Part shown: positions 43,020 through 51,835 of the stretch, one piece after another
How positions within the stretch are numbered: position 1 is the first letter of the stretch
Layout: the number at the start of each line of letters is the position of its first letter
Assembly: GCA_964512765.1 (NCBI GenBank)
Contig: CAZEKF010000003.1
Coordinates: 1 to 64,000 of the forward strand
Direction: 5' to 3'
Length of the DNA stretch: 64,000 nucleotides
Origin: GW2011-AR15 sp964512765
GTDB taxonomy: Archaea > Nanobdellota > Nanobdellia > Woesearchaeales > GW2011-AR15
Notes under the pieces: model-generated
Database searches by the model: none
What the model saw: the letters and a program-made list of their open reading frames with translations, nothing else
Told to the model about the DNA's origin: nothing
Position numbers and translations under genes: made by a program

Positions 43020-44345
43020 TTACAAGTTTTTTTTCTTGAAATCATAAATACAAGTATCTTTGTAATAATACGGGAATTCATTACAATAAACTGAATCTTC
43101 AGCTGTCAAATATATTTGGTAATCAAATAAATTATTCACAAGAGTCATATAACAAATATCGTTTATTATTTGCTTACTATTATCGCAAGTTTTAATTGAC
43201 ATTAAAAAATTTCTTTTTTCAAATATTATTCCACCCATTTTTGAACCATCTTCACAAGCTGTTCTATCCAGATTAAAGAAATTATCGCAGTTATGCAACT
43301 CAGTGTCTTTGTTTAATAATCTCGGATTTTTGAGCATTAATCCTATCTTAAAAAAACAAACATGTCTTAGTTCACCAGATAATGATGTACACAAGCCTGA
43401 AAATGCTTTAACTTCATTTGAATTTTTTGCAATGGCACCACGCAATAACCCAATAATACATGGCTTGAAATTATCAGAAAAATAAACATTACAAATAAAT
43501 AAAGAACTATCTGACAAGTTAATATTATGCCCTATAAAAGTCAGTGACCTTCTTAAAAAATAGTTATAACTATATCTTTTTGGTATAAAAGTTCCAAAAT
43601 ATTTGGACATGTTTAATGACATGTAAAATGCAACATGGTGAAAACATCCATAATCCTTATTATCTGAAGATTTTGTGCATAGACCAGAAATATTACCTAT
43701 GAAGTTATAATGATCAGATAAGAATACGACTTCATCTGCAAGCAAAAAATAGCATTCTGATTTCATATCTGGTTGCACAATTGTATCACAATGGTTTGAT
43801 ATTAACTTAATTTTTTCTTGTGGATTTTTTTCTAATTGTGATATCAAATAAATTGCTAAATAGTATTTACATTCATCAGCTTTTGAAACATCTAGCAATG
43901 AATCACACATCATAAGCGCAGTGTCATAATCCTCTCTTGCAATATCAACCCCTTTCTTAAACGTGTTCAAGGCGTCGTTAAATAAAATAATATCTTCATG
44001 TGTTAATTCATCATTATCTTGTTGGCCGGAGATTTTATAAGGGCTAATAAGTAACTCTAAAATATGTATCCTTTGGTGAATTCTCCTGCACAAATATGAT
44101 TGTTCCTGATTACTAATTTCTTCACAATCTCTTAAAAAAAAGTAACAATTATCTTTTTCTTTTTCAGATGGTATTTTTTTACATTGGTCAGGATCATTTG
44201 ATGTAATCGCATTATGAAAAATGAAGCTAGAATTAATATTAATATCAGTTGAATCTGTAATTGATTTATTAGGTTTTATTGAAAAAAGCAGTCCCAACAA
44301 AACCATCAAATAAAATACTATTAATATTTGTGTTTTAAGTTTCAT
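43020..44345 (-). CDS. Membrane-anchored extracytoplasmic protein with cysteine-pair repeats
   Basis: An N-terminal anchor (about residues 5-24) precedes about 415 residues with some 25 cysteines. Many are in a repeating form, C-x-x-I ... C-[YF]-x5-A, for example QCKKIPSEKEKDNCYFFL and ECKYYLAIYL. Repeats of this type recur in extracytoplasmic proteins of several archaea and are probably disulfide-bonded helical pairs. No enzyme motif is visible. It stands alone, convergent with the B12-radical SAM gene, and has a TATA box 22-30 bases upstream. Likely surface-exposed; function unknown. Confidence 0.75.
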   Translation of the reverse strand: MKLKTQILIVFYLMVLLGLLFSIKPNKSITDSTDININSSFIFHNAITSNDPDQCKKIPSEKEKDNCYFFLRDCEEISNQEQSYLCRRIHQRIHILELLISPYKISGQQDNDELTHEDIILFNDALNTFKKGVDIAREDYDTALMMCDSLLDVSKADECKYYLAIYLISQLEKNPQEKIKLISNHCDTIVQPDMKSECYFLLADEVVFLSDHYNFIGNISGLCTKSSDNKDYGCFHHVAFYMSLNMSKYFGTFIPKRYSYNYFLRRSLTFIGHNINLSDSSLFICNVYFSDNFKPCIIGLLRGAIAKNSNEVKAFSGLCTSLSGELRHVCFFKIGLMLKNPRLLNKDTELHNCDNFFNLDRTACEDGSKMGGIIFEKRNFLMSIKTCDNSKQIINDICYMTLVNNLFDYQIYLTAEDSVYCNEFPYYYKDTCIYDFKKKNL

Positions 44346-44366
44346 TTTTCTACAAAATATAAACTG

Positions 44367-44375
44367 ATTTATATG
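44367..44375 (-). promoter_or_regulatory. TATA box for the cysteine-repeat protein
   Basis: The minus strand reads CATATAAAT, 22-30 bases before the ATG at 44345, fitting a leaderless transcript. Confidence 0.5.
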
Positions 44376-44440
44376 TTTATTAAAATAATAAATACGATTA
44401 AATATCTATCGAAAAAGATTTGCGATTTAAAAAAAACATA

Positions 44441-45688
44441 TTATGTCAAGAAGTCGTGCCCTGCACTTATTGTTCCATCTTCTATACTTTGAAGTATATC
44501 ACTAGCTTCTGTATAGTTTGGTTCATTTTCCAGAGACTTTAATAACAATTCTTTTGCCTCTTCCATTTTCCCTTCGTAAATGTATATTTTTGCAAGAGAA
44601 CCGTAGTTTTCATAGTTAACATGAGGTCGCAAATCTATAGATTTAAGTAAATACGGTTTAGCCTCTTCAAACTTACTTTGTTTATAATATACGATACCCA
44701 ACCCATTGTAAGGAGCAGGTGAAGATTTATTATTTATACTTAACACTTTCTTAAAATAAAACTCTGCATTCTCTAAGTCATCTTGTGCTAAGTAAATTCT
44801 AGCTAAAGTAATATGAGCCCATAGTTCTTTTGGACCAAGTTCAATTGCTTTATTAATATATTCAATTGACTTATCATACTCTTTTTTAACAAAGTATAAA
44901 TTACCTAACTGGGTATATACACCAGGTTCGTTTTCATCAATCTCCATAGCTCTATTAAAAGTTTCTTCTGCTTTATCATATTCACCCATTCTTTCATACA
45001 ACCTTCCTAGTGTTATGTATAAATCAACCCCATCTGTACTTTTTTCAAACACAGAGTTGTTTAGTTCATAAATTTCTATTGATTTCAATATATAAGTTTC
45101 TGCTTTATCATATTCGGCCAGGTACATGTAAGCCATTCCCATTCCATTAACCGCAAAGATTTGGTTTGAGTCTACCTCAAGTGCGTTCTCATAAGCTTGT
45201 TGTGCTTGGTCAAATAGTGACACTTCAAGGTAAACATCTCCAAGATAGGTATGGTAGTCTGCGTTACCTGGATATATCTCTATTGCTTGCTTAATCAACT
45301 CTATTGACTTATTTTTGTCATAATTGTGGTAATATTCAATTCCTTTTTGATACAATTCAAAAGATTGATTAACCTCTTCTTCTGACACAAAATCTTCAGG
45401 GAGATCGACTTCTTCAATTTGTTCTTCATCAAACAGAAACATATAGCCTAGAATCACAGAAAGTAGAATGAACACTATAGCAACTGAAACAATCACGATT
45501 TTTGGATTTATCTTAGGTTTTTTTTTAACTTTTACTTCCTTAAACACTTCATCAATTAATTTTTGATTAACATTAGACTGAATTAATTTAAGCTCAATAA
45601 CGTCTTTTGAAAAACCCTTTTCCAAACTGGACTTGACATAAGAAATCAGTTTCTTTTTATGTAAATTTCTAACAATTTTTTTGTCCAT
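44441..45688 (-). CDS. Membrane-anchored TPR protein with N-terminal cytoplasmic helical domain, 415 aa
   Basis: Residues 1-50 form a small helical domain (YVKSSLEKGFSKDVIELKL ... LIDEVF) of the kind often attached to DPANN and CPR proteins. A membrane segment follows at about 63-85. Residues 110-400 are about eight TPRs with classical W/LG..Y..A spacing. The repeat near residue 330 is SSPAPYNGLGIVYY, the CPYxGLG variant with Ala for Cys. The C-terminal LAKIYIYEGKMEEAKELLL matches the TPR proteins at 9281 and 45762. The repeats would be extracytoplasmic if the helical domain is inside. Scaffold role inferred. Confidence 0.85.
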   Translation of the reverse strand: MDKKIVRNLHKKKLISYVKSSLEKGFSKDVIELKLIQSNVNQKLIDEVFKEVKVKKKPKINPKIVIVSVAIVFILLSVILGYMFLFDEEQIEEVDLPEDFVSEEEVNQSFELYQKGIEYYHNYDKNKSIELIKQAIEIYPGNADYHTYLGDVYLEVSLFDQAQQAYENALEVDSNQIFAVNGMGMAYMYLAEYDKAETYILKSIEIYELNNSVFEKSTDGVDLYITLGRLYERMGEYDKAEETFNRAMEIDENEPGVYTQLGNLYFVKKEYDKSIEYINKAIELGPKELWAHITLARIYLAQDDLENAEFYFKKVLSINNKSSPAPYNGLGIVYYKQSKFEEAKPYLLKSIDLRPHVNYENYGSLAKIYIYEGKMEEAKELLLKSLENEPNYTEASDILQSIEDGTISAGHDFLT

Positions 45689-45761
45689 CCCTTCATCAGT
45701 TAAGTTAATATCCTTTATTAATTTTTTTATAATGTGCTAAAAAAACAATAAGTTATTATAA

Positions 45762-46925
45762 CTAAACATCTGATTCCAGGTTATTCAAAATATCATAAGC
45801 TTCATTTTTGTTGTATGGAACATTTTCAATTGATTTTAAAAGCAATTGCTTAGCTTCTTCAATCTTTCCTTCAGTTATATAAATTTTTGCAAGAGTGTTA
45901 TACTTTTTATATTCAGCGTTAGGATTAATGTCTATGGCTTTCTGCAGATATTTTTTAGCACTTTCGAAATTGCCCTGTTCGTAATAAAGAATACCTAAAC
46001 CTTGGTAAGGACATGTAATTGTTTCATTATTGATTTTAAGGGTTTTGATAAAAAATTCTTCAGTTTTATTAACATTTCCTGTGTCTTCATAATATTCTGC
46101 TATTGTGTTATACACCCATTCATTATCTGGTTCAATCTCAACTGCTTTACTAAACATCTCCAATCCTTTATCATATTCTTCTTGTTCATGATAAAGCATG
46201 CCTAAATATACGTAAGGCTCGTATTCTTGATTATTTATCTCAATTACCCTATTCAATATTTTTTCTGCGTTACCATAGTCATTCATTTCAGTCAAAAGAT
46301 AACCGTATCCTAAAAGTGTCCTCCAATCATCAGCATCAATTTCAAGAGCATTCTCAAACATCTTCTTTGACTCTTGGTATTTCTCCATCTTGTGAAGCTG
46401 TACTCCGTATTCCACATAAATCCATTCATCTTCTGGGTTGAGATCCAATGCTTTTTTTAGCATCTCATTAGCATTTTCTGTTTGATTATCAACCAAAAAA
46501 AGTTTTCCCAACCCAACATATGCTCTGTAATTAAGACTGTCCAATTCAAGTGATTTTTTAAACATTTCTTCAGCATGTTTAAACATATCCCATTCAAAAT
46601 AAACCCATCCTAACTCACATAGATTATCTGAATTATTAGATTCAAGGTCAACTGCATTTTTATAAGCTTCAATTGCCTCTAAATAATCACGTTGGCTAAA
46701 ATGAGTAGAACCTAATTGTACATGATAAACTACATTATTCTGGTCAAGTTCAATTGCTTTTTTTAGCATCTCAATTGCTTTTTCATTTTCATTAATTGCG
46801 TGATATTCCATACCTTTTTTATAATATCTTAATGCTTGATCAGTTGGATGACTTGGTTCTGAAAAAATAATTATTAAAACAACTATAACAAATAAGCTTA
46901 ATAGAACATATTTATTCAGTTTCAT
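45762..46925 (-). CDS. Membrane-anchored TPR protein, 387 aa
   Basis: A short N-terminal anchor (residues 5-22) is followed by about ten consecutive TPRs filling the protein. The repeat reading ITCPYQGLGILYY and the following KYNTLAKIYITEGK module are shared with the 9281 protein. No additional domain is present. It lies directly upstream of the other TPR gene (73 bp gap) and has its own TATA-like box, so the two may be separate transcripts. The closest paralogue in the window is the 9281 protein, suggesting duplication across loci. Confidence 0.85.
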   Translation of the reverse strand: MKLNKYVLLSLFVIVVLIIIFSEPSHPTDQALRYYKKGMEYHAINENEKAIEMLKKAIELDQNNVVYHVQLGSTHFSQRDYLEAIEAYKNAVDLESNNSDNLCELGWVYFEWDMFKHAEEMFKKSLELDSLNYRAYVGLGKLFLVDNQTENANEMLKKALDLNPEDEWIYVEYGVQLHKMEKYQESKKMFENALEIDADDWRTLLGYGYLLTEMNDYGNAEKILNRVIEINNQEYEPYVYLGMLYHEQEEYDKGLEMFSKAVEIEPDNEWVYNTIAEYYEDTGNVNKTEEFFIKTLKINNETITCPYQGLGILYYEQGNFESAKKYLQKAIDINPNAEYKKYNTLAKIYITEGKIEEAKQLLLKSIENVPYNKNEAYDILNNLESDV

Positions 46926-46944
46926 ACGATATCATAAATAACTT

Positions 46945-46955
46945 CTATATTTATT
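46945..46955 (-). promoter_or_regulatory. TATA-like box for the 387-aa TPR gene
   Basis: The minus strand reads AATAAATATAG about 20-30 bases before the ATG at 46925. The rest of the gap to 47038 is AT-rich, with no other signal that I can support. Confidence 0.45.
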
Positions 46956-47038
46956 AACCTTGTCAAAGTTTATTCTAATAATACTTGAATAAATACTTTT
47001 ATTAATAAATTTAAGTTATAATAACTCTATTTGTTCCT

Positions 47039-48066
47039 ATAAATAAAAAAAAAATATTTCAATCATTAAAAGGACCTGAAAAAGACTATTTATATGTAAA
47101 AAAACCTTCTTTTTATTCTCTCCTTGTATTATACTCATGCAATTACAAGTGTAAGATGTGTTACCTGTGGACTCATCAAAGACAACAAAACGAATTATCA
47201 ATTGATGAATGGAAGAAAGTCATATTTGAAATTAAAAAATTTTCTGGTTTGCATGTGCCAATAAATATAATGGGCGGAGAACCAATGCTTAAAAAAAACA
47301 TTCTTGATTTGATATCTTTTACTGTTAACAAAGGTTTTGCTGAAGTTTCTATGACAACAAATGGTTCGTTAATCACTAAAAATGTAGCTGAACAAATTGC
47401 TGCATCAGGTCTTCAGATTCTTAACATTTCCCTAGACAGTATAGATGAAAAAACTTACGAGTTTATCAGGGGAAGAAAAAATAGTTTTAAAAAAGTAATG
47501 AACGCTATTCATCACGTTCAAAAGTACAGAGATAAGATCAGATACTTTAGCATCCAGACATTAATCATGGAACAGAACATGAACGGAATTATGGAGTTGA
47601 TACAATGGTCAAAAAAAAAAATATTGCTGTTTGGATCAGTGCTTTAATGCCACCTTTAGATTCAGATGCCAAAACCGGATGGCACATTGATTCAAAGTAT
47701 AGTTTTTTATGGCCAAAAAACATGAATAAACTTAGTTCATTAATTGACCAATTAATAAAAGAAAAAGAAAATGGAACCCTGATCATTAATTCCGCAAGAC
47801 AGCTTGGGTTATATAAAAAATACTACAATAATCCTATGAGTTTTGTCTTTAAAGACAGAGAATGCAATATGGTAGATATCAGGATTACGATTGGGTCAGA
47901 GGGCGAAGTGTCACTTTGTTCAGAGTTTGGACCAATAGGAAATATAAAGTCAAACACCCTTTCTGAAATATGGTATTCAAATGAAGCTCGTCGAGTCAGG
48001 CAAAAAGTTAAAAAGTGCAGGATAAATTGTTGCCAGGCGTTGCATGAAGGAGTGTTGTATGAATAA
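47039..48066 (+). pseudogene. Broken radical SAM/SPASM gene of the LWP family
   Basis: Two frames cover one ancestral gene. Frame 1 carries CNYKCKMC, MGGEPMLKKN, TTNGS and LDSIDEKTYE, and runs off at 47647. Frame 2 continues with ALMPPLDSDAKTGW and SFLWPKN to 48066. They join at a run of eleven A (47611-47621); one extra A would restore the frame. No ATG, GTG or TTG exists upstream of the cluster motif in frame 1 back to the stop at 47012; the expected start aligns with ATA at 47039. The last cluster cysteine is also lost (CRINCCQALHE). Three separate lesions argue for real decay, although the A-run alone could be a sequencing error or a slippage site. Confidence 0.8.
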
Positions 48067-48122
48067 AACTGGTATAATTTTTGCGTTTTAAAATAAGTTG
48101 TTGCTTCTTGTTCAAGACAAAG

Positions 48123-48131
48123 CTTAAAAAC
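48123..48131 (+). promoter_or_regulatory. TATA box for the PP-loop ATPase gene
   Basis: CTTAAAAAC lies 24-32 bases before the ATG at 48155, the leaderless spacing seen at other genes here. Confidence 0.5.
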
Positions 48132-48154
48132 TTATTATTCATTATAAATTACAA

Positions 48155-48862
48155 ATGAGGAAAAACATATCACTAATGTTCTCAGGCGGAATTGATTCTA
48201 CAATGACTGCTGTTCTGCTTGCTGAGAAGTATGATTGTATACATTTATTAACATACAACAACGGTTACGGGCACATGTTCATGAAAACTGTAAAGAAAAG
48301 AGTAAACGAACTTAACAATAAGTTAGGTAACAAGTTTATTTATTCTATAACATCAACTAAAGATTTGTTTGAAAAAATTACAGTTAACAATGTTGCAAAA
48401 GAAATTAAAGAACATAAATCAGGTTTTGTATGGTGCATGGGATGTAAACTTGCTATGCACGCTCAAAGTATAGTTTATAATAAGAAACATAAAATCAAAG
48501 AAATGACTGACGGTTCATCTTATAGCACAAAAGAAATGGTTGAACAAAAACCGTTTAGTATCAAACTAATAAAATATTTGTATAAGAAACACGGGATTAA
48601 GTTTCACACGCCAGTGTACAATCTGCCCAGGAAAGAATCTATTAAAAAGTTAGAAAGTATGGGATTTAACATGGGCTGGTTCAAAATAATGGACCGTTTT
48701 GTTGGTATACAACCTAAATGTTTAGCTGGTGAAATATATTACTTGCCAAACATATTATTTAAAACTAAACCAAAGCATAAGAATAAAGAAATCTATAAAT
48801 TTTTTAACAAGAAACTAAAATTAATTAACTCATATATTGAAAATGGGATGCTGCAATCTTGA
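48155..48862 (+). CDS. PP-loop ATPase (QueC/ExsB-like adenine nucleotide alpha hydrolase superfamily)
   Basis: FSGGIDSTMTA at the N-terminus is the PP-loop that adenylates a substrate before amidation or thiolation. A CMGCKLAMHAQ segment near residue 90 could bind zinc or carry sulfur, and GIQPKCLAGE supplies another Cys near the C-terminus. The 235-aa length is close to QueC, but the QueC-type C-terminal CxxC cluster is not recognisable, so it is a related, uncharacterised subfamily. It stands alone after the broken radical SAM gene, with its own TATA box. A role in modifying a small molecule or tRNA is possible. Confidence 0.85.
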   Translation: MRKNISLMFSGGIDSTMTAVLLAEKYDCIHLLTYNNGYGHMFMKTVKKRVNELNNKLGNKFIYSITSTKDLFEKITVNNVAKEIKEHKSGFVWCMGCKLAMHAQSIVYNKKHKIKEMTDGSSYSTKEMVEQKPFSIKLIKYLYKKHGIKFHTPVYNLPRKESIKKLESMGFNMGWFKIMDRFVGIQPKCLAGEIYYLPNILFKTKPKHKNKEIYKFFNKKLKLINSYIENGMLQS

Positions 48863-49055
48863 ACCTAAAGCAAAGAAGTTAAACAAAAAGGAATTTTTTG
48901 TAAAAAGTATTATAATGCAGATTATCAATTTCTGTTTTAAATCTGTAATATTATTTGTATCATTGAAAAATAAAAAATATTCAAAAATCTTAAAAGCATT
49001 TTTACTGTTTGAAGATTATAACATGAAAGATGTTTCTAAGTTAAAGAAGAATTAA
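48843..49055 (+). CDS. Possible small protein, 70 aa
   Basis: This frame overlaps the PP-loop gene by 20 bases. From ATG 48843 it begins MGCCNLEPKAKK and continues with a hydrophobic helix (about residues 25-42) and a charged end; ATG 48837 would add two residues. The paired cysteines at positions 3-4 might suit a metal- or sulfur-related partner or a lipidated anchor. Its last 20 bases overlap the convergent TPR gene. No family is recognised and it could be a chance frame, but it would otherwise leave a 170-bp untranslated tail. Confidence 0.4.
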   Translation: MGCCNLEPKAKKLNKKEFFVKSIIMQIINFCFKSVILFVSLKNKKYSKILKAFLLFEDYNMKDVSKLKKN

Positions 49056-50055
49056 GCTTGTTAAGTAATTGGATAGCTTCTTTATTATTAGGATCTTTGT
49101 CTAACACTTTTTCTAAATAGTCTATAGCACATGAATGTTTACCTGCTTTGAAACATGCTTGAGCAGCTTCTAACTGCGATTGTATCCTGTAAGGTGTTAT
49201 ATTTGCATATTTTTCATAATATTCACTTGACTTGTCATAATTCTCTGTCTGGAAATATAGTAAGCCTAAAGCTTGATACGGGCAGTCTAACCCGAACCCG
49301 CGTTCTTCTTCAAAGTTGGTTTCAAGGTCAAGCAATATTTTTTCAGCTTCGTCATACTCTCCTAGCTCCATGTGTATCTTTGCAAGGTGATGGAAAAGGG
49401 TTAAAGGAGTTCCTTGCTCAAGCGGGTACACATTGAACTCTAGTTTATTATTTAAGATGTCTTGAATAAGTTTCTTACATTTATCATACTGTTCGTGTTC
49501 AATTAAGGTTGTTAAAATTTTATCAATTTTTTCTATTCTAAAAAACGGATCAGGTTCTTCTAATATTAACAATTTCTTTGTTGTCATTGCACGTTCAAAC
49601 ATCTCGTCACCTTTTTCAAAATTATCTGTTTTATAATAATAAATGCCTTTTGCAAGGTATGTGAAATCATACGGTTCGTTTTCAATATTATTTAAATCTG
49701 ATTCTATTAGGTCAAGATGATCTTGTTCAATATAAATAAAAGATCTTAGTGAGAATCCTATTTCTTTGTTAGAGGTAATATTAACATATCCATTAATTGT
49801 TTTAAGCGCATCTTCAAAGTTACGTTCAATTATGTAATAATAATGGAATAACATTAGATACGATTTTTCAAACATTGGGTCTAACAGGATAGATTCTTTA
49901 AAGTACATCACACTTTTGTCAAAATCATTGATGTAATGTTTCTGGGCTTTAATATACAATGATTCAGCATTTGTTCCAGAAATCTGTAAAAAGATTATGA
50001 CAGTAGTCAAAATAAAAAATACTAAAAAGATTATTTTTTTATGTATGTCATCCAT
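49036..50055 (-). CDS. Membrane-anchored TPR protein, 339 aa
   Basis: I choose the ATG at 50055, which overlaps the stop of the upstream membrane-protein gene by 8 bases and puts a membrane segment directly at the N-terminus (KKIIFLVFFILTTVIIFLQ). A longer reading from 50106 adds 17 residues. About eight TPRs follow. The repeat DCPYQALGLLYFQ carries the CPY variant of the window's TPR family. It is the second gene of a two-gene operon with a GT-C-like protein, which suggests it assists that enzyme. No catalytic motif. Confidence 0.85.
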   Translation of the reverse strand: MDDIHKKIIFLVFFILTTVIIFLQISGTNAESLYIKAQKHYINDFDKSVMYFKESILLDPMFEKSYLMLFHYYYIIERNFEDALKTINGYVNITSNKEIGFSLRSFIYIEQDHLDLIESDLNNIENEPYDFTYLAKGIYYYKTDNFEKGDEMFERAMTTKKLLILEEPDPFFRIEKIDKILTTLIEHEQYDKCKKLIQDILNNKLEFNVYPLEQGTPLTLFHHLAKIHMELGEYDEAEKILLDLETNFEEERGFGLDCPYQALGLLYFQTENYDKSSEYYEKYANITPYRIQSQLEAAQACFKAGKHSCAIDYLEKVLDKDPNNKEAIQLLNKLNSSLT

Positions 50056-51760
50056 AGATATATCTCCAGATTGCAAGCGGTCTAATGTTATCTTTTGATA
50101 GTTCATTTATTAAATGTTCATAACTAACAAATTTGAAGTTTGTAAAGTATGGTATTATTGGAATCGTAGTGAGCTCGTTTTTTTGTAACTCAATCTCTTG
50201 TTGTGTTTCTTGACTTTGAAAAAATTTCAAATCCTTATGTTCAATGCCTTCATATGCCTTATGGTATGTGTTATTGTATGCTTTCGGAAATCTTTGGTAC
50301 CATCGTTCATCAACAGGAACATCAACTTTTCTTGCAATGTTCATGGTAATTATAATCAGAACAAAAATAGTTAATATTTTCCATAAATGTTTTTTATTCT
50401 TAAAAACATGGTTAATACCTGAACCCATGAAAATAAACAAAATAGGTAGTACAAGCAAAATAAACGTTGTTTTAGCAACTTCCCAGTTTTCTTGAAATAA
50501 TAAGAACAACATAAAAGGCAAGAACCATAACAGTAAAAGGAACTTCTTGTTTAGTTTTTTAAACAGTCCATAAATAACAAACGGAGTAAACATTCCAAAA
50601 ATCTTTATTAATAATAAAGGTAAATATAGGAAAACAGGGAATGCATAATGCGGTGTTCTAACAATTTCTGTGTGTAAGGGATAATTGAACAATCCATTAA
50701 ACTTAAACTCATGGCCAAATAAAGAATGTGTAAATTCAGGCCGGTGTCCTTCAAAATCACTGTATTGAGAAGAATGTATTAAATAATTTCCAAACGCGTA
50801 GTTGTTCCAATACAAAGTCGGGATTAACACCAAGACACAAATACTAGAAAAAATAAGAGTTTTTTTAAAAAAATCTTTTTCTCTTAATAAAATAAAACCA
50901 ATTGCTAATCCAAACAACAATGCAGTATTTCTTAATGATCCATAAATTCCATAGGTTAACCCTAGTATGACCCAATTATGTTTTTTTTGAACAAGTAAAT
51001 AAATCATTATTATTGTAAGAATCATGCCAAGCAGGTTCGGGTTAAGTGTGTTTATTCCAAGTACATATCCGTTCAAAAACATAAAAATAGAAGTTATCAA
51101 AGAAAGTGTTTTATTTTTTATTAAAGTGTTGATTAGTCCATACAATAGAATAAACCCAAACATTACAAACAATGCATAGTACAACCTGAACCCGAACAAA
51201 CCAAAAAATAAAAACGGGATAGAAAACACAATACCTGTACCAAGCCTTTGATCCTTTGAAATAATGCCGTATGCTTCTTTGTTAACCAGGTCATCTGGTA
51301 ACTGGTTCTGAAGTTCGTACTCATATAGCAGGTTATTGTTTACATCAACAAAATCAACGTTATTACCTGTCATGATTATTGCAGGCGAAGAAATGTAAGT
51401 GTCCCAGTAACCGAGAAAAGGTCCGGAATAATTCATAAAAAAAATCAAGAAAATAATAATAGAAAAGAACATAAGTGTAATCTCTTTCCCTGATATTGCT
51501 AGTTTTTTAACTTTTTTATTATTGAGGATTGAAAATAGAGAGAGTAAAATTACTGAACCAAACACTGTAAAATGATTGATGTTTGTTTTTAACAATATTG
51601 CAAGTGAAAATGCTATAAACGGTATGATAAAATTCACTAACAAAAAGCCAAGTGATAATGCAAATAGTTTTTTTATTGACGTGTATTTTCTAAATATATT
51701 ATATCCTAGTAACGCTGTCAAAAATAAATAAACCCCTCCTAGAAACACTGAAAATAGCAT
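50048..51760 (-). CDS. Polytopic membrane protein, GT-C-like, 570 aa
   Basis: Twelve or so hydrophobic segments cover residues 1-440, with a soluble C-terminal domain of about 110 aa. The large loop after segment 4 contains YWDTYISSPAIIM and NEEAYG-like acidic residues (NKEAYG), in keeping with lipid-linked-sugar transferases. The domain order is as in archaeal GT-C proteins of S-layer or pilin glycosylation, but no diagnostic motif such as WWDYG is present, so it is not an AglB-type oligosaccharyltransferase. It shares its transcript with a TPR gene. Family placement is from topology only. Confidence 0.65.
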   Translation of the reverse strand: MLFSVFLGGVYLFLTALLGYNIFRKYTSIKKLFALSLGFLLVNFIIPFIAFSLAILLKTNINHFTVFGSVILLSLFSILNNKKVKKLAISGKEITLMFFSIIIFLIFFMNYSGPFLGYWDTYISSPAIIMTGNNVDFVDVNNNLLYEYELQNQLPDDLVNKEAYGIISKDQRLGTGIVFSIPFLFFGLFGFRLYYALFVMFGFILLYGLINTLIKNKTLSLITSIFMFLNGYVLGINTLNPNLLGMILTIIMIYLLVQKKHNWVILGLTYGIYGSLRNTALLFGLAIGFILLREKDFFKKTLIFSSICVLVLIPTLYWNNYAFGNYLIHSSQYSDFEGHRPEFTHSLFGHEFKFNGLFNYPLHTEIVRTPHYAFPVFLYLPLLLIKIFGMFTPFVIYGLFKKLNKKFLLLLWFLPFMLFLLFQENWEVAKTTFILLVLPILFIFMGSGINHVFKNKKHLWKILTIFVLIIITMNIARKVDVPVDERWYQRFPKAYNNTYHKAYEGIEHKDLKFFQSQETQQEIELQKNELTTIPIIPYFTNFKFVSYEHLINELSKDNIRPLAIWRYIYG

Positions 51761-51803
51761 GATAAACTAGATAATTCACAGATATTAAAAGTTATTTAAA
51801 ATA

Positions 51804-51812
51804 TTTTATATA
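51804..51812 (+). promoter_or_regulatory. TATA box for the 51836 membrane protein gene
   Basis: TTTTATATA lies 24-32 bases upstream of the ATG at 51836. It is in the 75-bp gap between divergent membrane-protein genes. Confidence 0.55.
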
Positions 51813-51835
51813 TTCCTAATACATCTAAGTTAATT

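Noticed and set aside
47611..47621. A11 run as a programmed frameshift site producing a full radical SAM enzyme
   Set aside because: The missing start codon and the lost final cysteine make decay the simpler reading, although slippage cannot be excluded.
50056..50106. Longer N-terminus for the 49036 TPR protein
   Set aside because: It would add 17 residues inside the upstream gene and push the membrane anchor inward; the ATG at 50055 gives a normal overlap and an N-terminal anchor.
50048..51760. AglB-type oligosaccharyltransferase
   Set aside because: No WWDYG-like motif or matching acidic loop motif is present; only a general GT-C-like topology is supported.
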